64,000 nucleotides of DNA from Kitasatospora sp. GP82 (GCF_029892105.1 NZ_JARZAJ010000013.1:159222-223221); one strand, 5' to 3'; counted from the stretch's first letter, positions 8,540-18,025 are shown. Numbers and translations are program-made. The notes: generated from the sequence alone by a model not told the origin.

Positions 8540-8596
8540 GGGATGAGCACATCGGGGGCGCGGGGTTCAGCCCCGCGCCCCCGATGTGCTCATCCC
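8540..8596. terminator. 26-bp perfect inverted repeat downstream of folK
   Basis: Arms 8540-8565 and 8571-8596 pair perfectly across 26 bases with a five-base loop. This is the longest perfect hairpin in the window. It lies between folK and DUF3180 on the minus strand and fits a terminator of the folate operon. Confidence 0.75.
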
Positions 8597-8643
8597 TGCC
8601 CCTGAGACGGTCCACAGCGCCCAAGGCGATCCGTGCTCCCCGC

Positions 8644-8732
8644 CCGAACCCGGAACCCGGAACCCGGAAACCCGAGGACCCGAGGACCCGGAAACCCGAG
8701 GACCCGGAGACCCGAGGACCCGAAAGCCCGGA
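8644..8732. repeat. Short tandem repeat of 7-8 bp units (ACCCGGA / ACCCGAGG)
   Basis: Three 7-base units of the type AACCCGG are followed by about eight 8-base units alternating ACCCGAGG and ACCCGGA(A/G). The array is noncoding, sits between folK and the large hairpin, and is slippage-prone. Confidence 0.8.
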
Positions 8733-8751
8733 GAACGGGCCGCGCAGCGGC

Positions 8752-9351
8752 CTACTCGGGCAGCCGCAGCTGGATGTCCTCGCGGCGCCACACCGCGTCA
8801 CCGGCCTCCTCGCCCAGGCCCTTCAGCAGGTCGGAGACCCGGCCGTGGCCCGGCACCTCGCCGTCCGGCTCGGCGTCCAGCCAGGGCGCGAGCACGAAGG
8901 CCCGCTCGTGCGCCCGGGGGTGCGGGAGCAGCAGCTGGGGGTCGTCGCTGGTGACGCCCTCGTACGCGAGGATGTCGACGTCCAGGGTGCGCGCGCCCCA
9001 GCGGACGGTACGGACCCGGCCGAACGCGTCCTCGACCGCGTTGGCGCGCTCCAGCAGCGAGCTCGGCGGCAGCGTGGTGCGGAGCACGACCACGGCGTTG
9101 TAGAAGTTCGGCTGCTCGCCGGGGCCGCCTACGGCCTCGGTCTCGAAGACCGCGGAGACGGAGGTGATCCGGACACCGGGGGTGTCCTCCAGCGCGTCCA
9201 CGGCGCCCTGCAGGGTCTCCAGGCGGTTGCCCAGGTTGCTGCCGAGGGCGATCACGGCGTGCCGCGGATTGTGCAGGGTCGAGTCGGCGCCGTCGACTCG
9301 GCGCTCCAGGTCGAACGTGGTCGGCGTGGCGGTCGGGTCGCTGGTGCTCAT
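8752..9351 (-). CDS. folK: HPPK, 2-amino-4-hydroxy-6-hydroxymethyldihydropteridine pyrophosphokinase
   Basis: A 199-residue enzyme that transfers pyrophosphate from ATP to 6-hydroxymethyl-7,8-dihydropterin in folate synthesis. The motifs are HAVIALGSNLGNR near residue 32, QPNFYNAVVVLRTTL, the catalytic VRWGARTLDVDILAY and LPHPRAHERAFVLAPW. About 30 residues precede the usual HPPK start. ATG 9351 has a GGGA-type ribosome site. It follows folB by 49 bases on the same strand, so the two are probably co-transcribed. Confidence 0.95.
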   Translation of the reverse strand: MSTSDPTATPTTFDLERRVDGADSTLHNPRHAVIALGSNLGNRLETLQGAVDALEDTPGVRITSVSAVFETEAVGGPGEQPNFYNAVVVLRTTLPPSSLLERANAVEDAFGRVRTVRWGARTLDVDILAYEGVTSDDPQLLLPHPRAHERAFVLAPWLDAEPDGEVPGHGRVSDLLKGLGEEAGDAVWRREDIQLRLPE

Positions 9352-9400
9352 CGGTATCCCTCTACGGCTCGGGCTGTGGGACAGGACAGGGCAACACACG

Positions 9401-9763
9401 TCATGCGCGGCCCCGGTGGATCGTGATGGTGACATCGTCGAAGGGAACGGTGATGGGGGCGTCCGGCTTGTGCACGGTCACCTCGACCTCCTCCACCGCC
9501 TCGTGCTTGAGGCACTGGTCGGCGATCCGCTGGGCAAGAGTCTCGATCAGATCGACCGGATCACCGGAGATGATCGCGGTGACCTCCTCCGCGACGATGC
9601 CGTAGTGCGCCGTGCGGGAGAGATCGTCGCCGGAGGCAGCCGGGCGGGTGTCCAGGAACAGCACGAGATCGACCACGAAGGTCTGGCCCTCGACACGCTC
9701 GCGTTCGAAGACACCGTGATGGCCCCGGGCACGCAGGCCCCGCAGGGTGACGCGGTCCAGCAA
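9401..9763 (-). CDS. folB: Dihydroneopterin aldolase
   Basis: A 120-residue enzyme converting 7,8-dihydroneopterin to 6-hydroxymethyl-dihydropterin and glycolaldehyde. RVTLRGLRARGHHGVFERERVEGQTFVVDLVL is the family N-terminus, with the Glu and Lys positions (ETLAQRIAD, VTVHKPDAP) conserved. The start is TTG at 9763, eight bases after GGGAG; this gives the standard family length. It sits directly upstream of folK and downstream of an NTF2-like gene and folP, in the usual actinobacterial folate cluster. Confidence 0.94.
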   Translation of the reverse strand: MLDRVTLRGLRARGHHGVFERERVEGQTFVVDLVLFLDTRPAASGDDLSRTAHYGIVAEEVTAIISGDPVDLIETLAQRIADQCLKHEAVEEVEVTVHKPDAPITVPFDDVTITIHRGRA

Positions 9764-9985
9764 CTCAGTTCTCCCACCTGGACGGGCCCCTGCCGAGGAG
9801 GCAGGGTGGCAGGCCGGGTCGCCCACTGCATCGAATCTACCTGCGAGCGCCCCCGGACCCCGACCGTCCTACCCGGCATGCGGGCACGCCACGCGCGCCG
9901 GATCGGCGATTGACGTGAACGTTGGGTGTCCGTCCACGAAACATGCGCACCCACCCCGGGCACACCTTGCGGAAACGGTTCGCGA

Positions 9986-10483
9986 TCAGTCCTCGTCCTC
10001 GTCGTCTCCGCTGGTCAGGACGGGTGAACCGTGGTGCGACCAGAGCCGCCAGCCGTCCGCCGTGCGCCGGAACAGATTGGTCGAGACGACCTTTCCGCCG
10101 ACCAGCGGACCGAGTTCGCCCTCCTCCTCGGCCTCTCCGCCGGAGAGGATGTTCTCGGTACAGGTGACAAGGGCCACATCGCCCTGCAGTTCGACCTCGA
10201 CATCGGTCAGGAAGAACTGGATGTACTCCGTGTTCATCATGATCAACATGTACGAGCGGGTGACCTGGGCCCGTCCGCGCAGCACCGGCCAGCCGGGGTG
10301 GACGCAGATCACCCCGCTCTTGTCGTCGGCCTCACCCGCACCCAGCCAGATGGACTCGACGGCCTCCAGGTCACCGTTCTCCAGCGCCTCGTAGAGCGCC
10401 CGGTTGGCTGCCAGGACAGCCTGCCGGTCCAGCTCCAGCGCCGCCTTGCGGTCCGTTTCGCTCACACTGCCGTCACCAGCCAT
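9986..10483 (-). CDS. NTF2/SnoaL-like protein in the folate cluster
   Basis: A 165-residue protein with an NTF2-like fold. NRALYEALENGDLEAVESIWLG opens the domain, CVHPGWPVLRGRAQV follows, and TNLFRRTADGWRLWSHHGSPV closes it, as in the SnoaL-like/DUF4440 group. The C-terminus is a short acidic tail. ATG 10483 follows a clear AGGAGG. It lies between folP and folB on the same strand, an arrangement I recall as conserved in Streptomyces, which suggests a link to pterin metabolism. No catalytic residues can be assigned. Confidence 0.8.
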   Translation of the reverse strand: MAGDGSVSETDRKAALELDRQAVLAANRALYEALENGDLEAVESIWLGAGEADDKSGVICVHPGWPVLRGRAQVTRSYMLIMMNTEYIQFFLTDVEVELQGDVALVTCTENILSGGEAEEEGELGPLVGGKVVSTNLFRRTADGWRLWSHHGSPVLTSGDDEDED

Positions 10484-10509
10484 GGTTCCTCCTGAACCGC
10501 GCCAAGCCG

Positions 10510-11364
10510 CTACCCCCTCCTCGCCGCCTGCTGCCAGGCCGCGACCACGCGTACGGCATCCGCCGTGCCGGCCACATCGTGCACCCTGACGGCCCACGCG
10601 CCGGCCTGGGCCGAGAGCGCCGAGATCGCCGCGGTGGCGTCGTCGCGCTGCCGGGCCGGGCGCGGCTCCCCGGTTTCCGGGTTGGCGAGCAGCGTACCCA
10701 GGAACCGCTTGCGCGAAGCGGCCACCAGTACCGGACGACCGAGGGCGGTCAGCGCGTCCAGCCGGCCGAGCAGCGCCCAGTTGTGCTCGCTGGTCTTGGC
10801 GAAACCGAGGCCCGGATCGAGGATCAGCTGCTCCTCCTTCACCCCGGCGGCCAGCAGCTCGCCGACCCGCTGCGAGAGCTCGGCGGCGACATCGGCCACC
10901 ACGTCCTCGTACACGGCCAGGCCGTCCATGTCGGCGGACTGCCCGCGCCAGTGCATCACCACGAACGGCGCGCCGGTGTCGGCGACCACCTCGGCCATGT
11001 CCGGGTCGGCAAGCCCCCCGGAGACGTCGTTGACCAGTCGGGCGCCGGCGGCCACCGCCTGCTCGGCGACGCTCGCCCGCATGGTGTCGATGCTGACCAC
11101 CACACCGGCCGCCGCCAGCTCCCGGACCACCGGGATCACCCGGCGCAGCTCCTCGGCCTCGGTGACCCGCTGCGAGCCGGGCCGGGTGGACTCGCCGCCC
11201 ACGTCCACCAGGTCGGCTCCGCTCGCCGTCAGCCGCAGGCCGTGGGAGACGGCGGCGGCGGGATCGAGCCAGAGGCCACCGTCGGAGAAGGAGTCGGGGG
11301 TGACGTTGACGATGCCCATGACCGCGCAGCGGTCGAGCTGGGGGAGGCCGGGAAGGTGGGTCAT
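10510..11364 (-). CDS. folP: Dihydropteroate synthase
   Basis: A 284-residue TIM-barrel enzyme condensing 6-hydroxymethyl-dihydropterin pyrophosphate with p-aminobenzoate, the sulfonamide target. VMGIVNVTPDSFSDGG, GGESTRPGSQ, LVNDVSGG, ILDPGLGFAKT and the C-terminal RVHDVAGT motif are all present. ATG 11364 lacks a Shine-Dalgarno, but GATAAT lies six bases before it, fitting a leaderless transcript starting at the A of ATG. A GTG at 11385 is a less likely start. The gene begins just after the terminator of the MprF-like gene and probably leads the folP-NTF2-folB-folK operon. Confidence 0.94.
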   Translation of the reverse strand: MTHLPGLPQLDRCAVMGIVNVTPDSFSDGGLWLDPAAAVSHGLRLTASGADLVDVGGESTRPGSQRVTEAEELRRVIPVVRELAAAGVVVSIDTMRASVAEQAVAAGARLVNDVSGGLADPDMAEVVADTGAPFVVMHWRGQSADMDGLAVYEDVVADVAAELSQRVGELLAAGVKEEQLILDPGLGFAKTSEHNWALLGRLDALTALGRPVLVAASRKRFLGTLLANPETGEPRPARQRDDATAAISALSAQAGAWAVRVHDVAGTADAVRVVAAWQQAARRG

Positions 11365-11397
11365 AAAGCCATTATCGAGCCGCACGGTGGCCGAAAA

Positions 11398-11441
11398 CCG
11401 ACAACGGGTGACAGATATCAGAATCTGTCACCCGTTGTCGG
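11398..11441 (-). terminator. Intrinsic terminator of the MprF-like gene
   Basis: Perfect 19-bp arms (11398-11416 and 11423-11441) with a six-base loop. On the minus strand the stem is followed by TTTT, so this is a Rho-independent terminator between the 616-aa gene and folP. Confidence 0.88.
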
Positions 11442-11468
11442 TCGGCTATCGCCTCATCCCGGGACCGC

Positions 11469-13319
11469 TCACGCCGCCTCGGTCACCGTCCCGAGCTGTG
11501 CCTGCTCGGGCATCAGGCCCTGCCGCTGCCGCTTGCGGCCGAACTTCGGCATGCCCAGCGTGATGAACGCCTCCGCCTGCATCACGGCGAAGCCGATCCG
11601 CGGCACGTCCCGGGTCTGCGGGTAGACCAGGAAACGCGGCTCCCACTCGGGCTGGAACTTGGCGTTGAACTTGTACAGCGACTCGATCTGGAACCAGCGG
11701 GAGAGGAACACCAGCAGCCCGCGCCAGGCGCGCAGCACCGGTCCCGCGCCGATCCGCTCACCGCGGGCCAGCGCCGAGCGGAACATCGCGAAGTTCAGCG
11801 ACACCCGCTTGACGCCCAGGTTCGGGACCTCCTGCAGCGCCGCCACGATCAGCAGCTCGTTCAGGCCGGGGTCGGCCGCCCGGTCACGCCGCATCAGCTC
11901 CAGCGAGATGCCGTCCTTGCCCCAGGGCACGAAGTGCAGCACGGCCTTCAGGTCGCTGCCGGGCGCGGCGGGAGCATCGCCCTCCTCCGGCGCCTTGTGC
12001 GCGGTGACGACCACGCCGTTGTCGTCACTCGGGTCGCCGAAGCGGCCCAGCGCCATCGAGAAGCCGCGCTCGGTGTCGGTGCCGCGCCAGCGGGCGGCGG
12101 CATCCGCGACCTGCCGCTTCTCCTCCAGGGTCAGCTCGGACACCCGGCGCACCTTGCAGGAGTAGCCGTTGCGCTCGATCCGCTTCACCATCTGGCGGAC
12201 GTTGCGCATCGCACGGCCCGACAGCGAGAAGGTGGACGTGTCCACGATCGCCTCGTCGCCGAGCTCCAGCGCGTCCAGCCCCGCCTCACGGGTCCAGACC
12301 TCGCCGCCGACCTCGCTGCAACCGACCACGGCCGGCACCCAGGCGTGCTCACGGGCCTCCGCCATGAAGACCTTGATCGCGCCGGGCCAGGCCTCGACGT
12401 CGCCGACCGGGTCGCCGGAGGCGAGCATCACACCGGAGATCACCCGGTAGGAGATCGCCGCCTTGCCGGTCGGGGAGAACAGCACGCTCTTGTCGCGGCG
12501 CAGCGCGAAGTACCCGAGCGAGTCGCGCGCCCCGTGCCGCTCCAGCAGCGCCCGGACCTTCTCCTCGTCCTCGGCACCCAGCACGGGCTCCGGCTTCTCC
12601 GGACGCAGTGCCAGGTACCCGGAGGTGAAGGCGGTCAGCAGACCCAGCGCACCGAGCGAGTACGCGACCAGGTCGGAGACCCGCTCGCTGTGGTACTTGA
12701 TCGGCCCGTCGAAGCCGAACAGGCCGTAGACGGTCTCCTCCAGCCGCTCCAGCAGCCCCGGGTTCCCGATCTCGGTGCTCGGGTGGACGCTGACGATCAG
12801 CATGCCGAGCAGCACGCTGAAGGTCCCCATGACCACCAGGCTGAGCACGGCCCGCCAGCGGGTACGCGGATCGGCCTTGGCGTAGAACTCGCGCCGGTGC
12901 ACCAGGATGACCACGAACAGCGCCAGCGAGATCACCGCCGGGCCGATCTGGTGCCAGCGCAGGATGTGCAGCGCGGCACCGACCGGCAGCAGTACGCAGA
13001 CCGCACGCCAGGCGCGCCGCTTGCGGCGGCGCAGCGCGTGCGCGAGCAGCACCAGCAGGGTGCCGACCATCAGCGTTCCGACAGTCGCCAGCGTGGTGGT
13101 GCCGCCCGGGATCTGCCCGGCCCAGCTGTGCACCCGGGTGTGCCGGAGCTTGGGGAAGACGGCGCTGGCGATGTCCAGCAGACCGATCAGCAGACAGGCG
13201 TACCCGACGGCTCCGGGCAACCAGGCTCGGGGGACGGATGCTGCTTGGTTGCGCAGCGTCTGCAGACCCCGGCGGCGGGGCTGCTCGGGTGACGGCTCAA
13301 CGGACACGGGAACGCTCAT
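11469..13319 (-). CDS. MprF-like aminoacyl-phosphatidylglycerol synthase (DUF2156)
   Basis: A 616-residue membrane protein. The N-terminal 250 residues contain six or seven transmembrane helices. The C-terminal half is a DUF2156 GNAT-like domain of the lysyl-phosphatidylglycerol synthase type, with the runs LASGDPVGD, STFSLSGRAMRNVRQMVKRIER and VKRVSLNFAMFRSALARGE. Such enzymes transfer an amino acid from aminoacyl-tRNA to phosphatidylglycerol and can lower sensitivity to cationic peptides. The helix number is lower than in full MprF, so flippase activity is doubtful and the amino acid (Lys, Ala or other) is unknown. It is monocistronic, bounded by its own terminator. Confidence 0.85.
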   Translation of the reverse strand: MSVPVSVEPSPEQPRRRGLQTLRNQAASVPRAWLPGAVGYACLLIGLLDIASAVFPKLRHTRVHSWAGQIPGGTTTLATVGTLMVGTLLVLLAHALRRRKRRAWRAVCVLLPVGAALHILRWHQIGPAVISLALFVVILVHRREFYAKADPRTRWRAVLSLVVMGTFSVLLGMLIVSVHPSTEIGNPGLLERLEETVYGLFGFDGPIKYHSERVSDLVAYSLGALGLLTAFTSGYLALRPEKPEPVLGAEDEEKVRALLERHGARDSLGYFALRRDKSVLFSPTGKAAISYRVISGVMLASGDPVGDVEAWPGAIKVFMAEAREHAWVPAVVGCSEVGGEVWTREAGLDALELGDEAIVDTSTFSLSGRAMRNVRQMVKRIERNGYSCKVRRVSELTLEEKRQVADAAARWRGTDTERGFSMALGRFGDPSDDNGVVVTAHKAPEEGDAPAAPGSDLKAVLHFVPWGKDGISLELMRRDRAADPGLNELLIVAALQEVPNLGVKRVSLNFAMFRSALARGERIGAGPVLRAWRGLLVFLSRWFQIESLYKFNAKFQPEWEPRFLVYPQTRDVPRIGFAVMQAEAFITLGMPKFGRKRQRQGLMPEQAQLGTVTEAA

Positions 13320-13775
13320 GGAAGCTCAGCGTAGAGGCTGAAACGGGCTGTCCTGTCACTCCCGGGGAGGAGCTGTGATGGACCTTCATGACTATTCCTT
13401 GGTCTGGCAATCGGCTCGTCAAGGAAGCCTCCCCGAACGGTAATTTTTCGGGAAGGCGCCTGGGAAGACGGCGCCTCGGGGACTGGGGGACACCGCACGG
13501 ACGGCACATCCAGCGGGACGGCTGAACGGCTGAACGGCGGCGGTGGCAGGTAGGTGGCCCAGCGCCGACACGCGACGCCACGGGATGCCCGCACACGCGT
13601 TACACACGCTGGACGCCGCATTCTAGAGCTTCGGTTGCACCCTCCGCAGCGGGCACGACGCAGCCGGTACCCAGCCGTGACGAACCCCGGGCGGCCCAGC
13701 CCCACTGGCTGCCCCAAGTCTCCCGTCCCACGATGAACCCTGGCCCCACTGCCGCCCAAGGGAGGGCGAAACCGC
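13320..13775. other. 456-base intergenic region between divergent genes
   Basis: Holds the promoters for the MprF-like gene and the esterase gene. The only item of note is a 21-codon frame (13378-13443, plus strand) starting with ATG seven bases after GGAGG and ending at a TAA followed by T5. Its codon use is not Streptomyces-like (about half of third positions are G or C), so it is not called a gene. Confidence 0.5.
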
Positions 13776-14957
13776 ATGGAACTGACCAGCAGCGCACTGG
13801 TGTACTCGCTCACCGCGCTGGCCGCTGCTGGCCTGGTCGGCACCCTCTGGCTGTGGCCCAGCCTGGCCCGCCAGCACCCGCTGCCGATGCTCGGCCGGGT
13901 CGGGCTGCTGGCAGTCGTCCAGCTCTCGGTCCTGGCAGTACTGGCGCTCTCGGTCAACAACTCGTACGGCTTCTACACATCCTGGAACGACCTGCTGCAT
14001 CCGGGTGGCGCTCCGCTCAGCCTGAGCGGCTCCGAGCACTCCAGGGGCGCCGCCCCGCAGACCGGCACGCTCGTCCAGCCGACCACCGATGGCGGCCTGG
14101 AGACGATCAAGGACCTGCCGCAGGGCAGGCCGGAAGAAGTCGGTCGGGTCGACTCCATCCGGGTCACCGGCACCGAGACCGGCCTCTCCGACCAGGTGTT
14201 CATCTACCTGCCGCCCGAGTACTTCATCCCCCGCTACTCCCGGGAGCGCTTCCCGGTGCTGCTCACCCTGGCTGGCTACCCGGGCCCCTCACTCCACCTG
14301 GTCGAGGGACTGCGGGTACCGCAGACCGCCTGGGAGCTGCAGAAGACGGGCCGGATGGCGCCCACCGTGATCGTGATGGCCCGGCCGAGCGTCGCCCCTC
14401 CCCGCAACACCGAGTGCGTCAACGTGGCCGGCGGGCCGCAGACCGAGACCTGGTTCGTCAAGGACCTGCCCGCCGCCCTGCGCTCCAACTACCGGCTCAG
14501 CCACTCCGCCGCCTCCTGGGGCGTACTGGGGTACTCCACCGGCGGCAGCTGCGCGCTGCGGCTGGCCATGCGCAATCCCGACGCGTACACCAGTGCGGCG
14601 GGCCTGCACGCGGACTACCAGGTACCCAACGACCGCTGGACGGACGGCGACCTGTTCGGCGGCGACAAGACCGCAGCCCAGCACAGCGACCTCAACTGGC
14701 GGCTGCAGAACCTGTCGCCGCCCAAGGTCTCCCTGCTGGTGGTGAGCACCAGGACGGAGGACAACTACGCGGACACCCAGGCCTTCCTGGCCAACGCCAA
14801 GCGCGTTGCCGACGCCCATCCCGAGTTCAAGGCGGACTCGCTCTTCCTGGAGGACGGCGGTCACAGCTTCGAGACCTGGCGGCGCGAACTGCCCGCCTCA
14901 CTGGAGTGGATGAGCGACCACCTCACGCCCCCACAGGACCGGGAGCCTCGCCAGTAA
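13776..14957 (+). CDS. Membrane-anchored alpha/beta-hydrolase (esterase/mycolyltransferase-like)
   Basis: A 393-residue protein. Two transmembrane helices occupy about 5-25 and 42-64, and an extracellular esterase-D/antigen-85-type hydrolase domain follows from about 115. The nucleophile elbow is GYSTGG (Ser near residue 252), and the catalytic His lies in EDGGHSFETW near residue 371. Streptomyces lacks mycolic acids, so the antigen-85 resemblance implies fold, not substrate. ATG 13776 is preceded by GGGAGGGC. It is convergent with folE, only 30 bases away. Confidence 0.8.
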   Translation: MELTSSALVYSLTALAAAGLVGTLWLWPSLARQHPLPMLGRVGLLAVVQLSVLAVLALSVNNSYGFYTSWNDLLHPGGAPLSLSGSEHSRGAAPQTGTLVQPTTDGGLETIKDLPQGRPEEVGRVDSIRVTGTETGLSDQVFIYLPPEYFIPRYSRERFPVLLTLAGYPGPSLHLVEGLRVPQTAWELQKTGRMAPTVIVMARPSVAPPRNTECVNVAGGPQTETWFVKDLPAALRSNYRLSHSAASWGVLGYSTGGSCALRLAMRNPDAYTSAAGLHADYQVPNDRWTDGDLFGGDKTAAQHSDLNWRLQNLSPPKVSLLVVSTRTEDNYADTQAFLANAKRVADAHPEFKADSLFLEDGGHSFETWRRELPASLEWMSDHLTPPQDREPRQ

Positions 14958-14987
14958 CGGAAACCCCGCGCCCTGGCAAGTTGCCCC

Positions 14988-15593
14988 TCAGCGGCCGATG
15001 ATCAGGCTCATCGCCTCGGCGCGCGTCGCGGGGTCGCGCAGCTGGCCCCGTACTGCCGAGGTGATGGTCTTGGCGCCGGGCTTGCGGATACCGCGCATCG
15101 ACATGCACATGTGCTCGCACTCGATCACGACGATCGCGCCGCGCGGCTCCAGGATGCGCATCAGCGAGTCGGCGACCTGGCTGGTCAGACGCTCCTGCAC
15201 CTGCGGGCGGCGGGCGTAGACGTCCACCAGTCGGGCGAGCTTGGAGAGCCCGGTGATCTTGCCGCTGCCGGACGGTATGTAGCCCACGTGGGCGACGCCC
15301 TGGAACGGGACCAGGTGGTGCTCGCAGGTGGAGAACACCTCGATGTCCTTGACCAGGACCATCTCGTCGTGGCCGAGGTCGAAGGTGGTCGTCAGCACGT
15401 CCTCGGGCTGCTGCCAGAGGCCCGCGAATATCTCCTTGTAGGCACGGGCGACCCGGGCCGGTGTCTCCAGCAGGCCCTCGCGATCCGGGTCCTCGCCGAC
15501 CGCGATCAGCAGCTCACGCACCGCTTTCTCGGCCCGCGCCTGGTCGAACGTCCCGATCGCCGCAGGCTGGTCGAGAGTCACCGGGTCGATCAT
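14988..15593 (-). CDS. folE: GTP cyclohydrolase I
   Basis: A 201-residue enzyme making 7,8-dihydroneopterin triphosphate from GTP, the first step of folate synthesis. The zinc ligands and active site are intact: [13 protein letters not shown] (Cys and His) and the second Cys in [15 protein letters not shown]. The QVQERLT segment is also present. It lies downstream of ftsH on the same strand, the usual actinobacterial ftsH-folE order, though two hairpins separate them. Start ATG 15593. Confidence 0.96.
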   Translation of the reverse strand: MIDPVTLDQPAAIGTFDQARAEKAVRELLIAVGEDPDREGLLETPARVARAYKEIFAGLWQQPEDVLTTTFDLGHDEMVLVKDIEVFSTCEHHLVPFQGVAHVGYIPSGSGKITGLSKLARLVDVYARRPQVQERLTSQVADSLMRILEPRGAIVVIECEHMCMSMRGIRKPGAKTITSAVRGQLRDPATRAEAMSLIIGR

Positions 15594-15643
15594 GCGTGCC
15601 TCGCTTGTGGGTCAGAGAGAGTGAACGGGCTTAGGCAGCACGA

Positions 15644-15720
15644 ATGCCGCGCCTCCAGGGTACAAACCCTGGTGACGCGGCATCCATTCCGACAGGTGTG
15701 CCTCCTTGCGGGAGGCGCAC
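15644..15720 (-). terminator. Two hairpins between ftsH and folE
   Basis: The first (15696-15720) pairs GTGTGCCTCC with GGAGGCGCAC and lies 12 bases after the ftsH stop. The second (15644-15683) is a two-part stem, ATGCCGCG/CGCGGCAT enclosing CCAGGG/CCCTGG. They fit termination or attenuation of ftsH transcription before folE. Confidence 0.6.
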
Positions 15721-15731
15721 CCGCCGGTCGG

Positions 15732-17783
15732 TCAGCTCTCGGTCCGGCTGTCGCCGGTGACCGGGGGCAGCTTCATGATGTCCACCGTCGCCGTGTCCGT
15801 GGAGGCGGCGACGCCGTTGGTCAGCGCCAGCTCCCTGGGCGACTGCACCGGCGGGCGGGTGGACGGCGTACGGCGGGAGGACCCCGTCCAGGCCGGACGA
15901 GCGGGGCGCTTCACGATCGTGGAGAAGATCTCGGCGATCTGCTCCTTGTTCAGCGTCTCCTTCTCCAGCAGCTCAAGGACGAGGTTGTCGAGCACGTCGC
16001 GGTTCTCGACCAGGATCTCCCAGGCCTCGTTGTGCGCGTTCTCGATGAGCTTCTTGACCTCCTCGTCCACCAGCCCGGCGACCTCTTCCGAGTAGTCGCG
16101 CTGGTGGCCCATCTCGCGACCGAGGAACGGCTCGGAGGAGTCCGAACCGAACTTGATCGCGCCGAGGCGCTCGCTCATGCCGTACTGGGTGACCATCGCA
16201 CGTGCCGTCGCGGTGGCCTTCTCGATGTCGTTCGAGGCGCCGGTGGTCGGGTCGTGGAAGACCAGTTCCTCCGCCGCGCGCCCGCCCAGCATGTAGGCCA
16301 GCTGGTCGAGCATCTCGTTACGAGTGGTCGAGTACTTGTCCTCATCCGGCAGCACCATGGTGTAGCCGAGGGCCCGGCCGCGGGACAGGATGGTGATCTT
16401 GTGTACCGGGTCGGCGTTCGGCGAGGCCGCCGCGACCAGGGCGTGACCGCCCTCGTGGTACGCGGTGATCTTCTTCTCCTTGTCGGACATGATCCGCGTG
16501 CGCTTCTGCGGACCTGCCACGACGCGGTCGATCGCCTCGTCCAGGATGCCGTTGTCGATCAGCTTCTTGTCCGAACGGGCCGTCAGCAGCGCGGCCTCGT
16601 TGAGGACGTTCGACAGGTCGGCACCGGTGAAGCCGGGGGTGCGCTTGGCGACGGCCGAGAGGTCGACGTCGGGCGCGATCGGCTTGCCCTTCTGGTGGAC
16701 CTTCAGGATCTCCAGGCGGCCCTGGAGGTCCGGGCGGTCCACGGCGATCTGCCGGTCGAAACGGCCCGGGCGCAGCAGCGCCGGGTCGAGGATGTCCGGA
16801 CGGTTGGTGGCGGCGATCAGGATCACGCCGCCCTTGACGTCGAAGCCGTCCATCTCGACCAGCAGCTGGTTGAGGGTCTGCTCGCGCTCGTCGTGGCCAC
16901 CGCCGAGACCGGCACCGCGGTGCCGCCCGACGGCGTCGATCTCGTCGACGAAGATGATCGCCGGGGCGTTCGCCTTGGCCTGCTCGAAGAGGTCGCGGAC
17001 GCGGGAGGCACCCACACCGACGAACATCTCGACGAAGTCGGAGCCGGAGATCGAATAGAAGGGCACACCGGCCTCGCCCGCGACGGCACGCGCGAGCAGG
17101 GTCTTACCCGTACCGGGCGGGCCGTAGAGCAGCACGCCCTTGGGGATCTTGGCGCCGACGGCCTGGAACTTGGCCGGCTCCTGCAGGAACTCCTTGATCT
17201 CGTGGAGCTCCTCGACCGCCTCGTCCGCACCCGCGACATCCGAGAAGGTGGTCTTCGGGGTGTCCTTGGTGAGCAGCTTGGCCTTGGACTTGCCGAACTG
17301 CATGACCCGGGAGCCGCCGCCCTGCATCTGGTTCATCAGGAACAGGAAGACCAGGACGATGATGACGATCGGCAGCATCGACAGCAGCAGGCTGACGAAG
17401 GTGGACTGCTTCTCGGGGCTGATGGTGTAGCCCTCGGGCAGCGCGCCGGAGTTGCCGTTGATCTGCGACTGGAGGGTGTTGGCAACGGCCACACCCTGGT
17501 CGCCGACGTACGACGCCTGGAACTTGCTGCCGGAAGGCACCTTGCCGGTACCGGCCGAAGGCAGCTTCTCGCCGTCCTTCAGCTGGATCTTGATGGTGTT
17601 CGAGTCACCCGTGGTGATCTGCGCCGACTTGACCTGCTTGGCATCAATCGCCGCAACGACCTGCCCGGTGTCCACCGTCTTGTAGCCGTTCGAGTCCGAA
17701 ACGACCTGCATCAGCACGACAACGGCGAGGACGGCCAGCACGATCCACATAATCGGCGCACGGAAGTATCGCTTGACGTCCAT
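15732..17783 (-). CDS. ftsH: ATP-dependent zinc metalloprotease FtsH
   Basis: A 683-residue inner-membrane AAA protease degrading misfolded membrane and regulatory proteins as a hexamer. Two transmembrane helices (about 9-27 and 115-135) flank an extracytoplasmic loop. The AAA module has Walker [20 protein letters not shown], Walker [12 protein letters not shown] and the SRH arginines (RPGRFDRQI). The zinc site is HEGGH with a downstream Asp. ATG 17783 ([10 protein letters not shown]) matches my memory of Streptomyces FtsH. GTG 17819 adds 12 residues, and the GGAGG between them lies too far from 17783 to decide. Confidence 0.95.
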   Translation of the reverse strand: MDVKRYFRAPIMWIVLAVLAVVVLMQVVSDSNGYKTVDTGQVVAAIDAKQVKSAQITTGDSNTIKIQLKDGEKLPSAGTGKVPSGSKFQASYVGDQGVAVANTLQSQINGNSGALPEGYTISPEKQSTFVSLLLSMLPIVIIVLVFLFLMNQMQGGGSRVMQFGKSKAKLLTKDTPKTTFSDVAGADEAVEELHEIKEFLQEPAKFQAVGAKIPKGVLLYGPPGTGKTLLARAVAGEAGVPFYSISGSDFVEMFVGVGASRVRDLFEQAKANAPAIIFVDEIDAVGRHRGAGLGGGHDEREQTLNQLLVEMDGFDVKGGVILIAATNRPDILDPALLRPGRFDRQIAVDRPDLQGRLEILKVHQKGKPIAPDVDLSAVAKRTPGFTGADLSNVLNEAALLTARSDKKLIDNGILDEAIDRVVAGPQKRTRIMSDKEKKITAYHEGGHALVAAASPNADPVHKITILSRGRALGYTMVLPDEDKYSTTRNEMLDQLAYMLGGRAAEELVFHDPTTGASNDIEKATATARAMVTQYGMSERLGAIKFGSDSSEPFLGREMGHQRDYSEEVAGLVDEEVKKLIENAHNEAWEILVENRDVLDNLVLELLEKETLNKEQIAEIFSTIVKRPARPAWTGSSRRTPSTRPPVQSPRELALTNGVAASTDTATVDIMKLPPVTGDSRTES

Positions 17784-17958
17784 CCATGCGGGGCGTTGCC
17801 GCCCCGTCCCTCCTGCCACTCAACGGCGCTGCACGGCCGTGGGCCGTCGGCGCATCCGGTATGTGCTCATGAGAAGAGCAGTTAATTGGACCGTACCGCA
17901 GCCACTCCCGCTCACGACGAGAGCACGACGACACGACGTATTTTCCTACCCCCGCTCA

Positions 17959-17990
17959 ACGGGCGGGAACATTGACCTGTTCCCGCCCGT
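17959..17990 (-). terminator. Terminator hairpin after hpt
   Basis: Perfect 13-bp arms (17959-17971 and 17978-17990) with a six-base loop, between hpt and ftsH on the minus strand. Confidence 0.75.
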
Positions 17991-18025
17991 CGCCCGAACG
18001 GTGTCACCCGTCGGACAGCGGCTGG

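Noticed and set aside
8644..8732. CRISPR-like array
   Set aside because: Units are 7-8 bases with no spacers and no cas genes.
15111..17885. 924-codon open frame on the plus strand
   Set aside because: It lies opposite ftsH and arises from GC-rich third positions. The product is His/Arg/Val-rich with no motif, while ftsH is complete.
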